A stretch of 56,549 bases of DNA. Source: Phycisphaerae bacterium (GTDB lineage Bacteria; Planctomycetota; Phycisphaerae; SM23-33). The stretch lies in NCBI GenBank assembly GCA_016782885.1, contig JADHXQ010000017.1:1-56549 (forward strand), in the 5' to 3' direction. Both the position numbers and the translations under genes were made by a program. Under the pieces are notes generated by a model that was given only the letters and a program-made list of their open reading frames with translations, searched no databases and was not told the origin of the DNA. This document shows, in pieces, positions 8,477 through 18,600 of the stretch (the first letter of the stretch is position 1; the number at the start of each line of letters is the position of its first letter).

Positions 8477-10600
8477 TTACGAGTCTGCTTTCTCGTCTTC
8501 TCCGGCATCGTCGCCCACCGTTTCTTCAGCAGCAGCTTCTTCAGCAGCAGCTTCTTCAGCCGGGGCTTCCTCAGCCGGCGTTTCTTCTTCGGCAGCTTCT
8601 TCTGCCGGTGCTTCTTCGGCAGCAGCTTCGACCGGTGCTTCTTCGGCGGCGGCTTCAGCCGGGGCTTCTTCAGCGGCGGTTTCCTCGGATGGGGCTTCTT
8701 CGGCGGCGGTTTCCTCGGATGGGGCTTCTTTGGCGGCAGCTTCTTCGGCTGGGGCTTCTTCAGCAGCGGTTTCCTCGGCTGGGGCTTCTTCAGCGGGAGC
8801 ATCTTCGGCGGCAGCTTTCTCCGCTTCCTGTTCACGAATGCTCTTGATGTACTGATCGCCCATATCGCCAAGCATCCCGCCTTCGCCGGCCAGTCCGCCC
8901 TTGCGGCGTTTGACCTGGGCATCCGGGGCGCCGCCCTCGGGGGCATCTTCGGCGGCCCACTGGGCTCGCTTGAGACTCAGGCCGATCTTGCGATCTTCGC
9001 TGTCCACGCGAAGTATCTTGACTTCGAGTTCGTCGCCAATCTTGACGATTTCCTGCGGGCTTTCGACCTTGTGATCGGCCAGTTCGGAGATGTGCAGCAG
9101 GCCTTCAAGATCGTCTTCAAGCTCGACAAACACGCCGAAGTTGGTGATCTTCGTAACGTGCCCCTTGACGATCTGCCCGGGCAGATAGTTGTCCGGAATC
9201 GATCGCAGCCAGGGGTCTTCGGTAAGCTGCTTGAGACCTAGCGAAACCCGCATCTTCTCCTCGTCGACGGCCAGTACAACGCACTTGACTTCCTCGCCCT
9301 TCTTGAGCAGTTCGGAGGGATGCCCGATCTTCTTGGTCCAACTCAGGTCCGAAATATGCAGCATACCGTCTATACCTTCCTCGATCTCGACGAAGGCGCC
9401 GAAGTTTGTCATGTTGCGAACTCGACCCGTGATAACCGTCCACGGAGGATATTTCTCTTTGACCAGCGTCCATGGGTTGGTCTCAGCCTGCTTCATTCCC
9501 AGCGATATTTCCTCTTTTTCCATGTCGATGTCGAGGATAACCACTTCGATTTCGTCGGCCACCGAAACCATTTCGCTTGGGTGGTTGATTCGCCGGGTCC
9601 AACTCATTTCGCTGATATGGACCAGGCCTTCCAGACCGTCTTCGATCTTCACAAAGGCGCCGTAGGCCATCAGGCTTACAACAGTACCCTTGATCTTCGT
9701 GCCAACCGGATACTTCCCTTCGATGTTCTCCCACGGGCTGGCGGTTTTCTGCTTGAGCCCCAATGCCACCTTGCCCTTATCGTTATCGATCGACAGGATC
9801 ATGACCTCTATGTCCTGTTCGTTCTTGACCATCTCGGAAGGATGATTGATCCTGCCCCAGGACATGTCGGTAATATGCAGCAGCCCGTCGATCCCGCCCA
9901 TATCCACAAAGACGCCGAAGTCGGCAATGTTCTTGACCACACCCTTGCGAACCTGCCCGACTTCCAACTCGATCAGCAATTTCTCGCGTGCTTCGGCACG
10001 CTGCTCTTCGATGAGCTTCCGACGAGAAATCACGATGTTGTGGCGATCCTCGTCTATCTTGAGAATCTTCGCCTGCATCTCCTTACCGAGGAACTCGCCA
10101 ATATCGCCCGGGCGGCGGATATCGACCTGACTGGCTGGAAGGAAGGCGGGGACGCCAATGTTAACCAGCAAACCGCCCTTGATCTTCCGCGTAGCCGTTC
10201 CGGTTACTATATCGCCTTCGGACTTGTTGGATACTATCCACTCCCAACCTCGGATCCTGTCGGCTTTTCGCTTCGAGAGCACCACCAGACCACCGTCGGA
10301 CTCCACTGCTTCGAGGAAAACCTCGACGTCCATTCCCGGTACGATCTTGTCTTTCTCATCGCCAAATTCGCTGATGGGCACGAGCCCTTCGCTCTTGAGT
10401 CCGACCTCGATAACCACATCGTCGCCGGCGATTCCCACCACGTGCCCGACGAGTATCTTGCCCGGTTCGTGAGTGATCTTCTCCTTAATCATTTCCCCTA
10501 ACGCGTCGAGCGAGAACTCTTCCCCGAGCGCATCGGTTAACTGCTGCTGCACATCATCGTCGCTGATCTCCAGCGACTCCATAAGATTGCGGTCTACCAT
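8477..10600 (-). CDS. rpsA: 30S ribosomal protein S1 with long Ala/Glu-rich C-terminal tail
   Basis: The protein has 707 residues and six consecutive S1 RNA-binding repeats, roughly residues 45-540. The later four have the typical GxVxxIxxFGxFVxL...GLLHISE pattern (for example ITNFGVFVELEDDLEGLLHI). S1 brings mRNA to the 30S subunit. Residues of about 595-707 form a tail built almost only of Ala, Glu and Pro (AEEAPAEE-type repeats), encoded by near-identical 30-base units. Normal bacterial S1 is about 560 residues, so this tail is an extra. The gene is monocistronic, with its own terminator downstream. Confidence 0.96.
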   Translation of the reverse strand: MVDRNLMESLEISDDDVQQQLTDALGEEFSLDALGEMIKEKITHEPGKILVGHVVGIAGDDVVIEVGLKSEGLVPISEFGDEKDKIVPGMDVEVFLEAVESDGGLVVLSKRKADRIRGWEWIVSNKSEGDIVTGTATRKIKGGLLVNIGVPAFLPASQVDIRRPGDIGEFLGKEMQAKILKIDEDRHNIVISRRKLIEEQRAEAREKLLIELEVGQVRKGVVKNIADFGVFVDMGGIDGLLHITDMSWGRINHPSEMVKNEQDIEVMILSIDNDKGKVALGLKQKTASPWENIEGKYPVGTKIKGTVVSLMAYGAFVKIEDGLEGLVHISEMSWTRRINHPSEMVSVADEIEVVILDIDMEKEEISLGMKQAETNPWTLVKEKYPPWTVITGRVRNMTNFGAFVEIEEGIDGMLHISDLSWTKKIGHPSELLKKGEEVKCVVLAVDEEKMRVSLGLKQLTEDPWLRSIPDNYLPGQIVKGHVTKITNFGVFVELEDDLEGLLHISELADHKVESPQEIVKIGDELEVKILRVDSEDRKIGLSLKRAQWAAEDAPEGGAPDAQVKRRKGGLAGEGGMLGDMGDQYIKSIREQEAEKAAAEDAPAEEAPAEETAAEEAPAEEAAAKEAPSEETAAEEAPSEETAAEEAPAEAAAEEAPVEAAAEEAPAEEAAEEETPAEEAPAEEAAAEEAAAEETVGDDAGEDEKADS
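8495..8818 (-). repeat. In-frame tandem repeats encoding the S1 Ala/Glu-rich tail
   Basis: Units of about 15-30 bases recur. The clearest is GCTTCTTCGGCGGCGGTTTC followed by CTCGGATGGG on the + strand, seen near 8667 and 8697 and again with small changes near 8757. They translate on the - strand to APSEETAAEE-like repeats. The unit length is a multiple of three, so copy-number change would keep the frame. Confidence 0.85.
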
Positions 10601-10801
10601 GAAAAATCATTACCTATCTGTTGCTTATTAACACGATCGCAGCGTTCTTCCGCAACCCCGCCGGCTACGGTACCACGCCGGTCATATTTCCCGACCGGTA
10701 GGGACTGGAACATCCAGCCATTTTTGTGCCGCCCGCGCGCACCAGAAGCGCAAGCGAATCTGAAAGTATAGCATCGAATGCGGACAGGGCAAATCTTTTT
10801 T

Positions 10802-12085
10802 CTATTCCCTTTGGATATCGCAACCGATGGAGGCCATCTGGTCGACGAAACCGGGGAAAGTCTTTTTGACGCAGTCGATATCGCTGATTCGCGTTTTGGC
10901 GTCGGCCATCATTCCCGCCAGTGTCATCGTCATTACCATCCGGTGGTCGGCGCGGCTGTCGATATTTGCACCGTGGAGGCGGCTTTGACGGATAATCATA
11001 CCGTCGGGGCGTTCTTCCACGTCAGCGCCCATACTCTTCAGGGTATTGCAGGTCTCTGTTATCCGATCACATTCCTTGTGTCTGCAGATTTCGGCATTAG
11101 TCAGGACGGTTTGCCCTTCTGCAAAAGTGCCCACAACCGCCAGCAGCATGAACTGGTCGACGAAATCGTTGCAGTCGATCTCCATGCCTTTCAGGAAGCT
11201 GGTTCTGGCGACAATCTGCCCGTCGCCGTCGATTTTAATATCGCCCCCCATCTCGCGGAGCACGTCTATGACGGCCTTGTCGCCCTGGCAGTCGTCCAGG
11301 TCCATCCCGGGCACGGTTACGACACTTGATGGACACATCACTCCCGCGACTATCGGGTACAGCGCCGCCGACCAGTCCAGCGGGATTTGCGTATCGAAGC
11401 CCTCCCACTTGCTGTTTCCACGGATGCGATAGCGTTGGAAATTTTCGTTGCTGAATTCGACACCGCATCGTCGCAGCCATTCGAGAGTCACACCGACCCA
11501 CGGTTTCTCGCCGGCATTATGGACTGTGATTTCGCTGGGCGCGTTAGCCAGAGCGGCCGCCACCAGCAGCGCCGAAACGGGCTGAGAGTCCATTCCGTCA
11601 ATTTCAGCCCGCCCGCCTCTGAGGGTTCCCCTGACAAGTATGGGTGCGTGCCCGTCGCCTTTGGAACTGACTGCCCATGCCCCAAGCTGGTTCAGCGCAT
11701 CGATCAGCGGTTGGCAGGGACGGATATGGCGGATCGAGTGGTCTCCACTGAGTACGGTATAGCCCGGGCAGCACGCCGCAATTGCGGTGAAGAACCTCAT
11801 GATGATCCCGCTGTTTCCACAATCGACAATGTCTTCGGGCGTTTTCAACTCTCCGCCGGTACCGATAACTTCCCAGACCTTGTCGGCCTTGGGGCGAATT
11901 TCGGCGCCGAACATTTCCAGGGCCTCGGTCCCCCGCATCCAGTCGCTGCTGACGGCTGGGGCGGTTATGTGGCTCGTGCCATCGGCGAGTGCCGCCATTA
12001 TCAAGGCGCGGAACGAATGGCTCTTGTTGGGCGGGATGGTTACCGAGCCCTTGAGATCTCGCGACTTTTGGATAACAACGTCCAT
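10802..12085 (-). CDS. aroA: 3-phosphoshikimate 1-carboxyvinyltransferase (EPSP synthase)
   Basis: The protein has 427 residues, the same length as E. coli AroA. It joins shikimate-3-phosphate and phosphoenolpyruvate in the aromatic amino acid pathway. Visible landmarks are the N-terminal PPNKSHSFRALIMAALA, the VDCGNSGIIMRFF segment at the place of the LGNAGTAMR motif, and the C-terminal DSRADHRMVMTMTLAG. The frame is open further upstream, but the ATG at 12085 is preceded by AAGGA at good spacing and starts exactly where the fold begins. Its neighbours rpsA and recA are on the same strand but well separated, so it is likely a single transcription unit. Confidence 0.95.
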   Translation of the reverse strand: MDVVIQKSRDLKGSVTIPPNKSHSFRALIMAALADGTSHITAPAVSSDWMRGTEALEMFGAEIRPKADKVWEVIGTGGELKTPEDIVDCGNSGIIMRFFTAIAACCPGYTVLSGDHSIRHIRPCQPLIDALNQLGAWAVSSKGDGHAPILVRGTLRGGRAEIDGMDSQPVSALLVAAALANAPSEITVHNAGEKPWVGVTLEWLRRCGVEFSNENFQRYRIRGNSKWEGFDTQIPLDWSAALYPIVAGVMCPSSVVTVPGMDLDDCQGDKAVIDVLREMGGDIKIDGDGQIVARTSFLKGMEIDCNDFVDQFMLLAVVGTFAEGQTVLTNAEICRHKECDRITETCNTLKSMGADVEERPDGMIIRQSRLHGANIDSRADHRMVMTMTLAGMMADAKTRISDIDCVKKTFPGFVDQMASIGCDIQRE

Positions 12086-12750
12086 AATTGCGTCCTTCCG
12101 CCGATAAATGATATACGACCGAAGGATGATTTGCAAGGACACCTTCAGCCAACCAACGGTTAACGGCCTTACCGCAAAGGACCCGGCGCAGCCATTGGCC
12201 GCAACCAAATGCAGGCAGGTAACGGCAACGGCTTGACGGCTTTTGCCACGGATAACATGGATGGCACGGATATGGTAATGGCAACGGCAACGACTTTTTT
12301 GCCACGGAAAACACGGAAAGCACGGAAGTAGAAACGGTGACGACAGCGACAACGGTTCGGACATAAAGATCAACCAAGGACACAAAGGTATTTTGGACTG
12401 CGGCAAGCTCTTGCCGCTTTCACTTGTCGCGGAGCGACGGTTCTGCCTTTCGCCGTTTCCGTCGCCAATTGCCATTCCGTTACAAAGGACACAAAGGTAC
12501 AACGCGACCACTTTCAGCAGCGACGCCCGACAGCCCAGGCCTGCGGGCGGGTCAATGGTGGACCGTCCACACGCACCCTGCGGGCGTGTGCTGGGGCATT
12601 GCTATCTCGTCCACACCCAGCCAGGCAGGCGAGCGGCGCGCCCATGGGCGCCGCAGAACTTATCGGCACGTCAAAGGCACGCCCCCCCGCCCATCCCCGT
12701 CCCACCCCGCAAATCTAATAACCACACAACCGGTTGCGGCTCGCGCCGGA
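12086..12750. repeat. Gene-free stretch with degenerate short repeats
   Basis: Between aroA and recA there is no convincing gene. The segment 12238-12510 is made of short, imperfect A/C/G-rich repeats: GCCACGGA, ACACGGAAAGCACGGAAG, and GGACACAAAGGTA at about 12376 and 12487. These resemble dispersed intergenic repeats of many environmental genomes. A stem (CACACGC at 12568-12574 with GCGTGTG at 12584-12590) and a 12-base palindrome CGCCCATGGGCG (12639-12650) follow. Confidence 0.5.
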
Positions 12751-13842
12751 TTACTCTACCGGCAGGTCAAGCATGTGCGGTGCGGTCTGTGCGAGCACGC
12801 TGTTCTTGATCTCCTCGGCGAGGTCCGGATTCTCGGCGAGGAATGCTTTTGCTTTTTCGCGCCCCTGCCCGAGTCGCACGTCGCCGAAGCTGAACCACGC
12901 GCCCTGCTTGGCGACGATCCCATGTTCCACGCCAAGGTCGACGAGATCCCCCTCGGCGCTGATTCCGCAATTGAACATGATGTCGAACTCCGCGGTCCTG
13001 AACGGCGGGGCGACCTTGTTCTTGACCACGCGTGCCCTTACGTGGTTCCCGACGGCCTGGTCGCCGTCCTTGATGGTCGACACGCGCCTGACGTCAATTC
13101 GAACGGAACTGTAGAATTTCAACGCCCGTCCGCCCGGCGTGGTCTCCGGGTTGCCGAACATCACGCCGATCTTCATCCGAATCTGGTTGATGAAGATCAC
13201 GCACGTCCGGCTTTTGGCGATCGCGCCGGTGAGTTTTCGCATGGCCTGGCTCATGAGCCTCGCCTGCAGGCCGACGTGAGACTGGCCCATCTCGCCCTCG
13301 ATTTCGGCTTTGGGAATCAACGCCGCCACCGAATCGATAACGATCACGTCGACCGCGTTGGACCTGATCAGCAGTTCGCAGATTTCCAGCGCCTGTTCGC
13401 CAGTATCCGGTTGGGAGACCAGCAAGTTCTCGATGTTGACCCCGAGCTTTCGCGCCCAGGTCGGATCCAGGGCATGCTCGGCGTCAATGAACGCCGCGAC
13501 CCCGTCTTGTTTCTGCGAGCAGGCGATGATGTGAAGGGCGAGAGTTGTCTTGCCCGATCCTTCGGGCCCGTAGAGTTCGCAGATGCGTCCTTTGGGCATG
13601 CCCTGCCCGCCAAGCGCGAGATCCAGACTCAGCGCGCCGGTCGGTATCCCCTTGACGCTTGTGATCTGATCGCCGGCGAGTCTCATTATGCTTCCGACCC
13701 CGAAGTTCTTTTCGATCTGATGAAGCGCAGCGTCGAGGGCCTTGTCGCGTTTGGCGTCCGCCGGTCCGGTAGCGGCCGATCCGGTCTTGATCGGTTTCGA
13801 TTTGCGTGTCGTTTCATCCGTTGTCTTAGCAGTCTTCACCAT
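12751..13842 (-). CDS. recA: Recombinase RecA
   Basis: The protein has 363 residues and drives homologous strand exchange and, by family, co-protease activation of the SOS response. Walker A is GPEGSGKT (residues 92-99). The core has the typical [15 protein letters not shown] and [17 protein letters not shown] segments, and loop 2 with [19 protein letters not shown]. The first ~35 residues are a Lys/Thr/Ala-rich extension before the conserved core. The ATG at 13842 is preceded by GGAG at 8 bases; the frame is open for 36 more codons upstream, but that part has no recA similarity. I see no clear LexA box upstream. Confidence 0.97.
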   Translation of the reverse strand: MVKTAKTTDETTRKSKPIKTGSAATGPADAKRDKALDAALHQIEKNFGVGSIMRLAGDQITSVKGIPTGALSLDLALGGQGMPKGRICELYGPEGSGKTTLALHIIACSQKQDGVAAFIDAEHALDPTWARKLGVNIENLLVSQPDTGEQALEICELLIRSNAVDVIVIDSVAALIPKAEIEGEMGQSHVGLQARLMSQAMRKLTGAIAKSRTCVIFINQIRMKIGVMFGNPETTPGGRALKFYSSVRIDVRRVSTIKDGDQAVGNHVRARVVKNKVAPPFRTAEFDIMFNCGISAEGDLVDLGVEHGIVAKQGAWFSFGDVRLGQGREKAKAFLAENPDLAEEIKNSVLAQTAPHMLDLPVE

Positions 13843-13993
13843 CACATATTCTCCTGTCACATCTTGTATTAGCTCGCTTCCGTGCGCCGCGTTTGCTTGG
13901 ACGGTTTTCGGCTGGGGCACAACTGTAAGGTATCTGTTCGGGTAATGCAAGCGAAAAATAATTTTTTTCCGCCCGGGCGAAAACGCCCTCGAA

Positions 13994-14566
13994 TCACTGG
14001 CGCCGGGCCAATGGTATACCTGCCAGGCGACTGTAAATCGGACCGGCGTGCGTAAGATCGCTCTCGTAGAGCGTCAGTTCCGAGACCCTCACCGTGCCCA
14101 GTTCGTCGTCGGGCAGTTGCCGCACAGCCGCCTCGACGTCGCCCGCCTTGATCCGAGCGACTGTTACGTGCCCCATAAACGGTCGCGATTCGCTGCGCCA
14201 TCCGTTCGCGGCAAGGGCCTGGTTCAACGCCGCATGCAGAGACGCCAACTGGTCGTTGCCCTCCCCCACCGGCGCCCATATCATCCTGGCGCGCTTGTGC
14301 GGGGGGAAGCAGATCAGCGGACCGACGGTGAAGGCCACTTCGTCGCGGGCGAGATCCCAATCACCGACAGCCTCGCCGGCCAGACCGAACAACTCGGCGA
14401 TGCGCTTATCGGGCACGTCGCCGAGAAAGTTCATCGTCACGTGCAGGTTCCGCGGTTTGGTCCAGGTGATCCGAGCGTCCAGCGAGTGCAGGGCCTCGGC
14501 GGCGGTGACAATTCGCCCGCGCGTCGCCTCGTCGATATCCATCGCAAAGAATATTCTTTTCCCCAT
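13994..14566 (-). CDS. thpR: RNA 2',3'-cyclic phosphodiesterase (2'-5' RNA ligase family)
   Basis: The protein has 190 residues and both HxTx motifs of the 2H phosphoesterase superfamily: LHVTMNFLG in the N-terminal half and GHVTVARI in the C-terminal half. ThpR-type enzymes open 2',3'-cyclic phosphates on RNA and can act as 2'-5' RNA ligases. The length matches the family. The start at 14566 gives [12 protein letters not shown], the typical family beginning. It begins 14 bases after the PfkB kinase gene stops, so the two are probably co-transcribed. recA follows after 151 bases. Confidence 0.9.
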   Translation of the reverse strand: MGKRIFFAMDIDEATRGRIVTAAEALHSLDARITWTKPRNLHVTMNFLGDVPDKRIAELFGLAGEAVGDWDLARDEVAFTVGPLICFPPHKRARMIWAPVGEGNDQLASLHAALNQALAANGWRSESRPFMGHVTVARIKAGDVEAAVRQLPDDELGTVRVSELTLYESDLTHAGPIYSRLAGIPLARRQ

Positions 14567-14580
14567 CTGCTCTCCACATC

Positions 14581-15486
14581 TCAGAAGGCGGTAAGTTCCT
14601 TGAACTCGGCGAATCTCGCGTCGATATCGCCGCGATCGATTTCCATGAACCGATTCAGCGAGAAGTCTTCCAGTTCGATGCTGGCGACGACCGTCCCGTA
14701 TGCGATCGCCCGATGCAGCGTTTCGTAATCCACGACGCCCTTCTCGGCGATATATCCCATCATCCCGCCGGCGAAGCTGTCGCCCGCCCCGGTCGGATCC
14801 ACGACTTTGTCGGCCGGATAACCCGGTATCGGATAAACCCTGCCTCCGGCGAACAGCAGGCTTCCGTGTTCGCCTTTCTTGACGACCACGAACCTGCGCA
14901 CCATGGTCGAACATTCCATGCCCGCCTGCACGATGTTCGACTTATCGGTCAACTGCAGCGCTTCGGAATCGTTGAGCACGAGCCCGTCGATCCTGGCCAG
15001 CAGATCGACCAGCAGTTCGCGATCGTTTTCTATCCACATGTCCATCGTGTCAGCCACTACAAGCGAGGCGCTTTCGAGCTGGGCGAGCAGTTCCATCTGG
15101 AGCGCCGGGTGCGTATTGGCCAGGAATACGTATTTGCTGTCGCGGAACTGCGGCGGGATGCTCGGTCCGGCCTCGCCGAGCACGTTGAGTTCCACGCTGA
15201 CGGTGTCGCGTTGATTTACGTCTTCGTGATACTTCCCGTGCCATCGGAACGTCTTTGACCCTTTGCGGACCTCCAGACCCGCCAGGTCGATATTGCCCCT
15301 GTCTGCCAGCGGTTTGAGGAAGTCGGGCGGGCAATCTTCACCAACAACGCCCACGAACCTCACCGGCGTAAAGAAACTCGCGGCGCAGGCGAAATACACG
15401 CTCGACCCGCCCAGAGCGTCTTCGACCATTCCCGAGGGCGCCTCGACGGTGTCGATCCCTATACTACCTGTGACCAGCAAACTCAT
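14581..15486 (-). CDS. PfkB family carbohydrate kinase
   Basis: The protein has 301 residues and the ribokinase fold. The N-terminal LLVTGSIGIDTV is followed by a Gly-Gly substrate-binding turn (LGGSSVYFACAAS). The C-terminal signature DPTGAGDSFAGGMMGYIA provides the anion hole and the catalytic aspartate. It should phosphorylate a sugar or nucleoside using ATP in the cytoplasm; the exact substrate cannot be read from sequence. It is followed by thpR with a 14-base gap. The kinase may take up products of the carbohydrate locus further right, but that is only an inference. Confidence 0.9.
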   Translation of the reverse strand: MSLLVTGSIGIDTVEAPSGMVEDALGGSSVYFACAASFFTPVRFVGVVGEDCPPDFLKPLADRGNIDLAGLEVRKGSKTFRWHGKYHEDVNQRDTVSVELNVLGEAGPSIPPQFRDSKYVFLANTHPALQMELLAQLESASLVVADTMDMWIENDRELLVDLLARIDGLVLNDSEALQLTDKSNIVQAGMECSTMVRRFVVVKKGEHGSLLFAGGRVYPIPGYPADKVVDPTGAGDSFAGGMMGYIAEKGVVDYETLHRAIAYGTVVASIELEDFSLNRFMEIDRGDIDARFAEFKELTAF

Positions 15487-15683
15487 TTCAACTCCAGACT
15501 AGTGGTTCAGAATCTATCCGCCCAAATACAAGGCGGCAACGCCGGGCATCATACTCTCTCCGGAACGTTTCCGCCAAAGATATAACGGCCTGGCAGTTGA
15601 CAGTTGATCCGTCGCCGTTGCCGTTCACTTGGTTGTTGGGCGTTTCTTGTTGGCTGTTGGTTGTTGATCCGTCGCCGTCGCCG

Positions 15684-18600
15684 TCAAGGCACTTGCACCA
15701 CCACCCGAAAACCGTATTCGCTGATCTGGCCCTCGGTCGAGTTCCAGTTGCGGGTGCCGGGCGTAAGCCTGTGGCGGTAGGATGAACGGTATTCGTATAC
15801 ATGATTGTACCAACTGCCACCGCGAAGAACACGGCGACTCCCCGATAGTGGGCCCACCGGATCCTTCGCCTCCGCCTTCGTATAATCGCCATACCAATCC
15901 ATGCACCACTCCCAGACGTTGCAACGCATGTCGCGCAATCCCCAAGGGTTGGGTTTTTTCTCACCGACGGGGTGTGTTTGTCCGCCGCTGTTTGCCTTGT
16001 ACCATGCATATTGTCCCAAGTCCTCGTCACTCTCCCCAAAACTGAAACGCGTCTGTGTCCCTGCACGGCAGGCGTACTCCCACTCCGCCTCCGTCGGGAG
16101 CCGGAACGTTCGTTTCTTTGCCGCAGACAACCGTTTACAGAAGGCGACGGCGTCATTCCAAGAGACCTGTTCGACGGGCCTGTTCGCCCCCTTGTATTTA
16201 CTCGGGTTATTGCCCGTCACAACCATATACTGGGCCTGCGTGACCTCCGTGACGGACATGTAGAACGGTTTTGTTATCCAAACCCTGTGCTGCGGTCCTT
16301 CATTCCCCTGGTACACTTTACCTCCTTTTCCAATACGCCCCACCTCATCCGACGGTGACCCCATCACAAAGGTTCCGGCCGGGATCAGTACGAGCTTCAT
16401 CTTCACGCCCTTGCCCAGATCGATCTCGCGGGCAGCATCGACACCGAGCGCCTTGGCGGTTTCGCTCCGCCGCCGCAGAGCTTCGGCGGAATCGAACGGC
16501 CATTCGGTGTAGACCTTCGCCTTCCCGCCTGACGAAACCGAACCACCTGTCGCCCTGGGCGGTTGCGACGCGCCTGGCGGGAGCAGCGGGACCTGCCAGA
16601 TGTCGGCTGCGCCCTGTCCGCCAGGACGATCCGAGTGGAAGTAGAGCATGTGGCCATCGGCGCTCAGACAACCTCCGGCATCATGCGTCCGACTGTTGAC
16701 CGAGGGGCCGAGATTGACCGGCTCGCCGAACGGCTTGCTGCCGACCGCACGCGTGCTCATCCAGAGATCGAAACTCCCATGTCCGCCTGGACGGTCGGAG
16801 TGGAATACCAGCGTCAGACCATCGGCGGTAAAAGAGGGTCCATTCTCCGTATTCTTGCTGTTGACCGAGGGACCGAGGTTGACCGGCTGGCCCCACGGTC
16901 CGTCCGCGCCGGGGCGAGAGGACATCCACAGGTCTGCTTTCTCGCGGCCCCGCACACGCGCAAAGATCAGCATCAGGCCGTCCGCGGAAAGACAGGGCTC
17001 GTAATCCGGCTCGCGGGTGTTCACGAGCGGGCCGAGGTTCACTGGCTGGCCCCATGGATCACTGCGGGAGCGGCGCGTGCACAACCACAGATCATCTCGC
17101 CCCTGTCCGCCTGCACGGTCGGACTGAAAGACCAGCGTCAGGCCATCGGCGGTGAGGGACGGGCTGCAGTCGTAGCCCTTGGCGTTGACCGGCGATCCCA
17201 TGTTCACCGGCCGGCCCCATGGTGCGTCTATACCGGTGCGGAAGGACATCCACAGGTCAGAGTTCCCCTGGCCCCCGTCCCTGTCCGAGTGAAACAGCAT
17301 TGTCCGACCGTCCACCGATACGAACGGGCAGCCCTCGTACGCGGGGCTGTTCACGGTTGGCCCGAGGTTGACCGCCTTGCCCACGCGCCAACCGTTGGGC
17401 AGCGTGGTCCATTTCTCGTTCGCAGCGGGCGGGAGCTTGACTGGGGGCTTGACTGTCGGCTGGGGAGGCTTCGGCGCGGGCTCCGTCGACGACCCGCCGG
17501 AGGCAAAGATCGCCCACAGACCAATCGCTGCGCCAATGAAGATTACAGCCGCTGCGGCGATCAGGAGTTTCTTGTTGAGTTCGGCTTTTTGGGCGACGGG
17601 GATATCGTCGGTCTTCTCCCGGACGGGTGGATTCCAGTTGCCCGATAGTTTCAACCGGCTCGGATCGGACTCCGGGGCGACTTGCAGCGGCTGGCTGGCA
17701 TCGAGCGTATCGGGCGCTGTAACGCCCTCGCCGTCCGGCGTGGTGGCGGCATCGGAGAGATTGACGTCGATAACCGCGGGGGGGGCGGCTTCTGCGGACA
17801 CGAGGCTCGATACGTCGCAGTTCTCCGCCTCCGGCGCCGCGGCCTGGAGATCGGATATGCAATCGTCCATAGATTGATAGCGGTCGGCGGGCTTCTTGGC
17901 CACCATCCGGACAAAAACGCCCTGCAACTGCTCCGGTATCTTCTCGATTGAATCGCTCAGCAGCGGGATCGGTTCCTCGCGCTGGGCGATGAGTTTTTCA
18001 ACGGGCGTCGTGCCGCCGTAAGGCAGGCGCCCGGTGAGCAGGCGGTACATCGTGCATCCGAGCGAGTAGATGTCGCTGCGATTGTCGGCGTCTTTGGCGT
18101 TGGCCGCGTGCTCGGGCGCCATGTACTCGACCGTGCCCATGAGTCGACCGGCCATCGTCAGGGAAACTTCCGAGCCCTGGTCGGCCTCTTCGGTGAACCG
18201 CGCGAGGCCCAGATCGAGGATCTTGACCGTCCCGTCACGGGCCAGCAGCAGATTGGCCGGCTTGATGTCGCGATGGACGAGATTGTGACTGTGAGCGTAC
18301 GCCAGTCCGGCGGCGGCCTGCAGGGTTACGTTTACCGCCTGGTCCACTGTCAGGGGACCTCGATCCTTGATGATTTCCGACAGGTCCTCACCGTCGACGA
18401 ACTCCATCGCGAGGTACAATCCGCCAGCCGTCTCGCCCGCGTCGTATGCGGTTACAATGTTCGGATGTGCAAGCCGGGCAACAGCCCGAGCCTCCCGATA
18501 GAAACGCTGGACGAGTTTTGGGTTGTCGGTCTTGGCGGTGTGCATGACCTTGATCGCCACGTGGCGGTCCAGGATACGGTGTCGGGCCTTGTAGACCTGC

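Noticed and set aside
8229..8855. Ser/Ala-rich open frame on the + strand
   Set aside because: The Ser/Ala repeats are the antisense reading of the Glu/Ala tail of S1.
9320..10501. 393-codon open frame on the + strand opposite rpsA
   Set aside because: Antisense to six conserved S1 repeats; no recognisable protein features.
12086..12511. Upstream extension of aroA
   Set aside because: The reading frame is open but consists of repeat sequence; the ATG at 12085 has AAGGA and matches family length.
12424..13872. 482-codon open frame on the + strand
   Set aside because: Antisense to recA and the repeat region; no domain.
15597..15683. Two copies of GTTGATCCGTCGCCGT before the kinase stop
   Set aside because: Short low-complexity repeat in an intergenic gap; no function supported.
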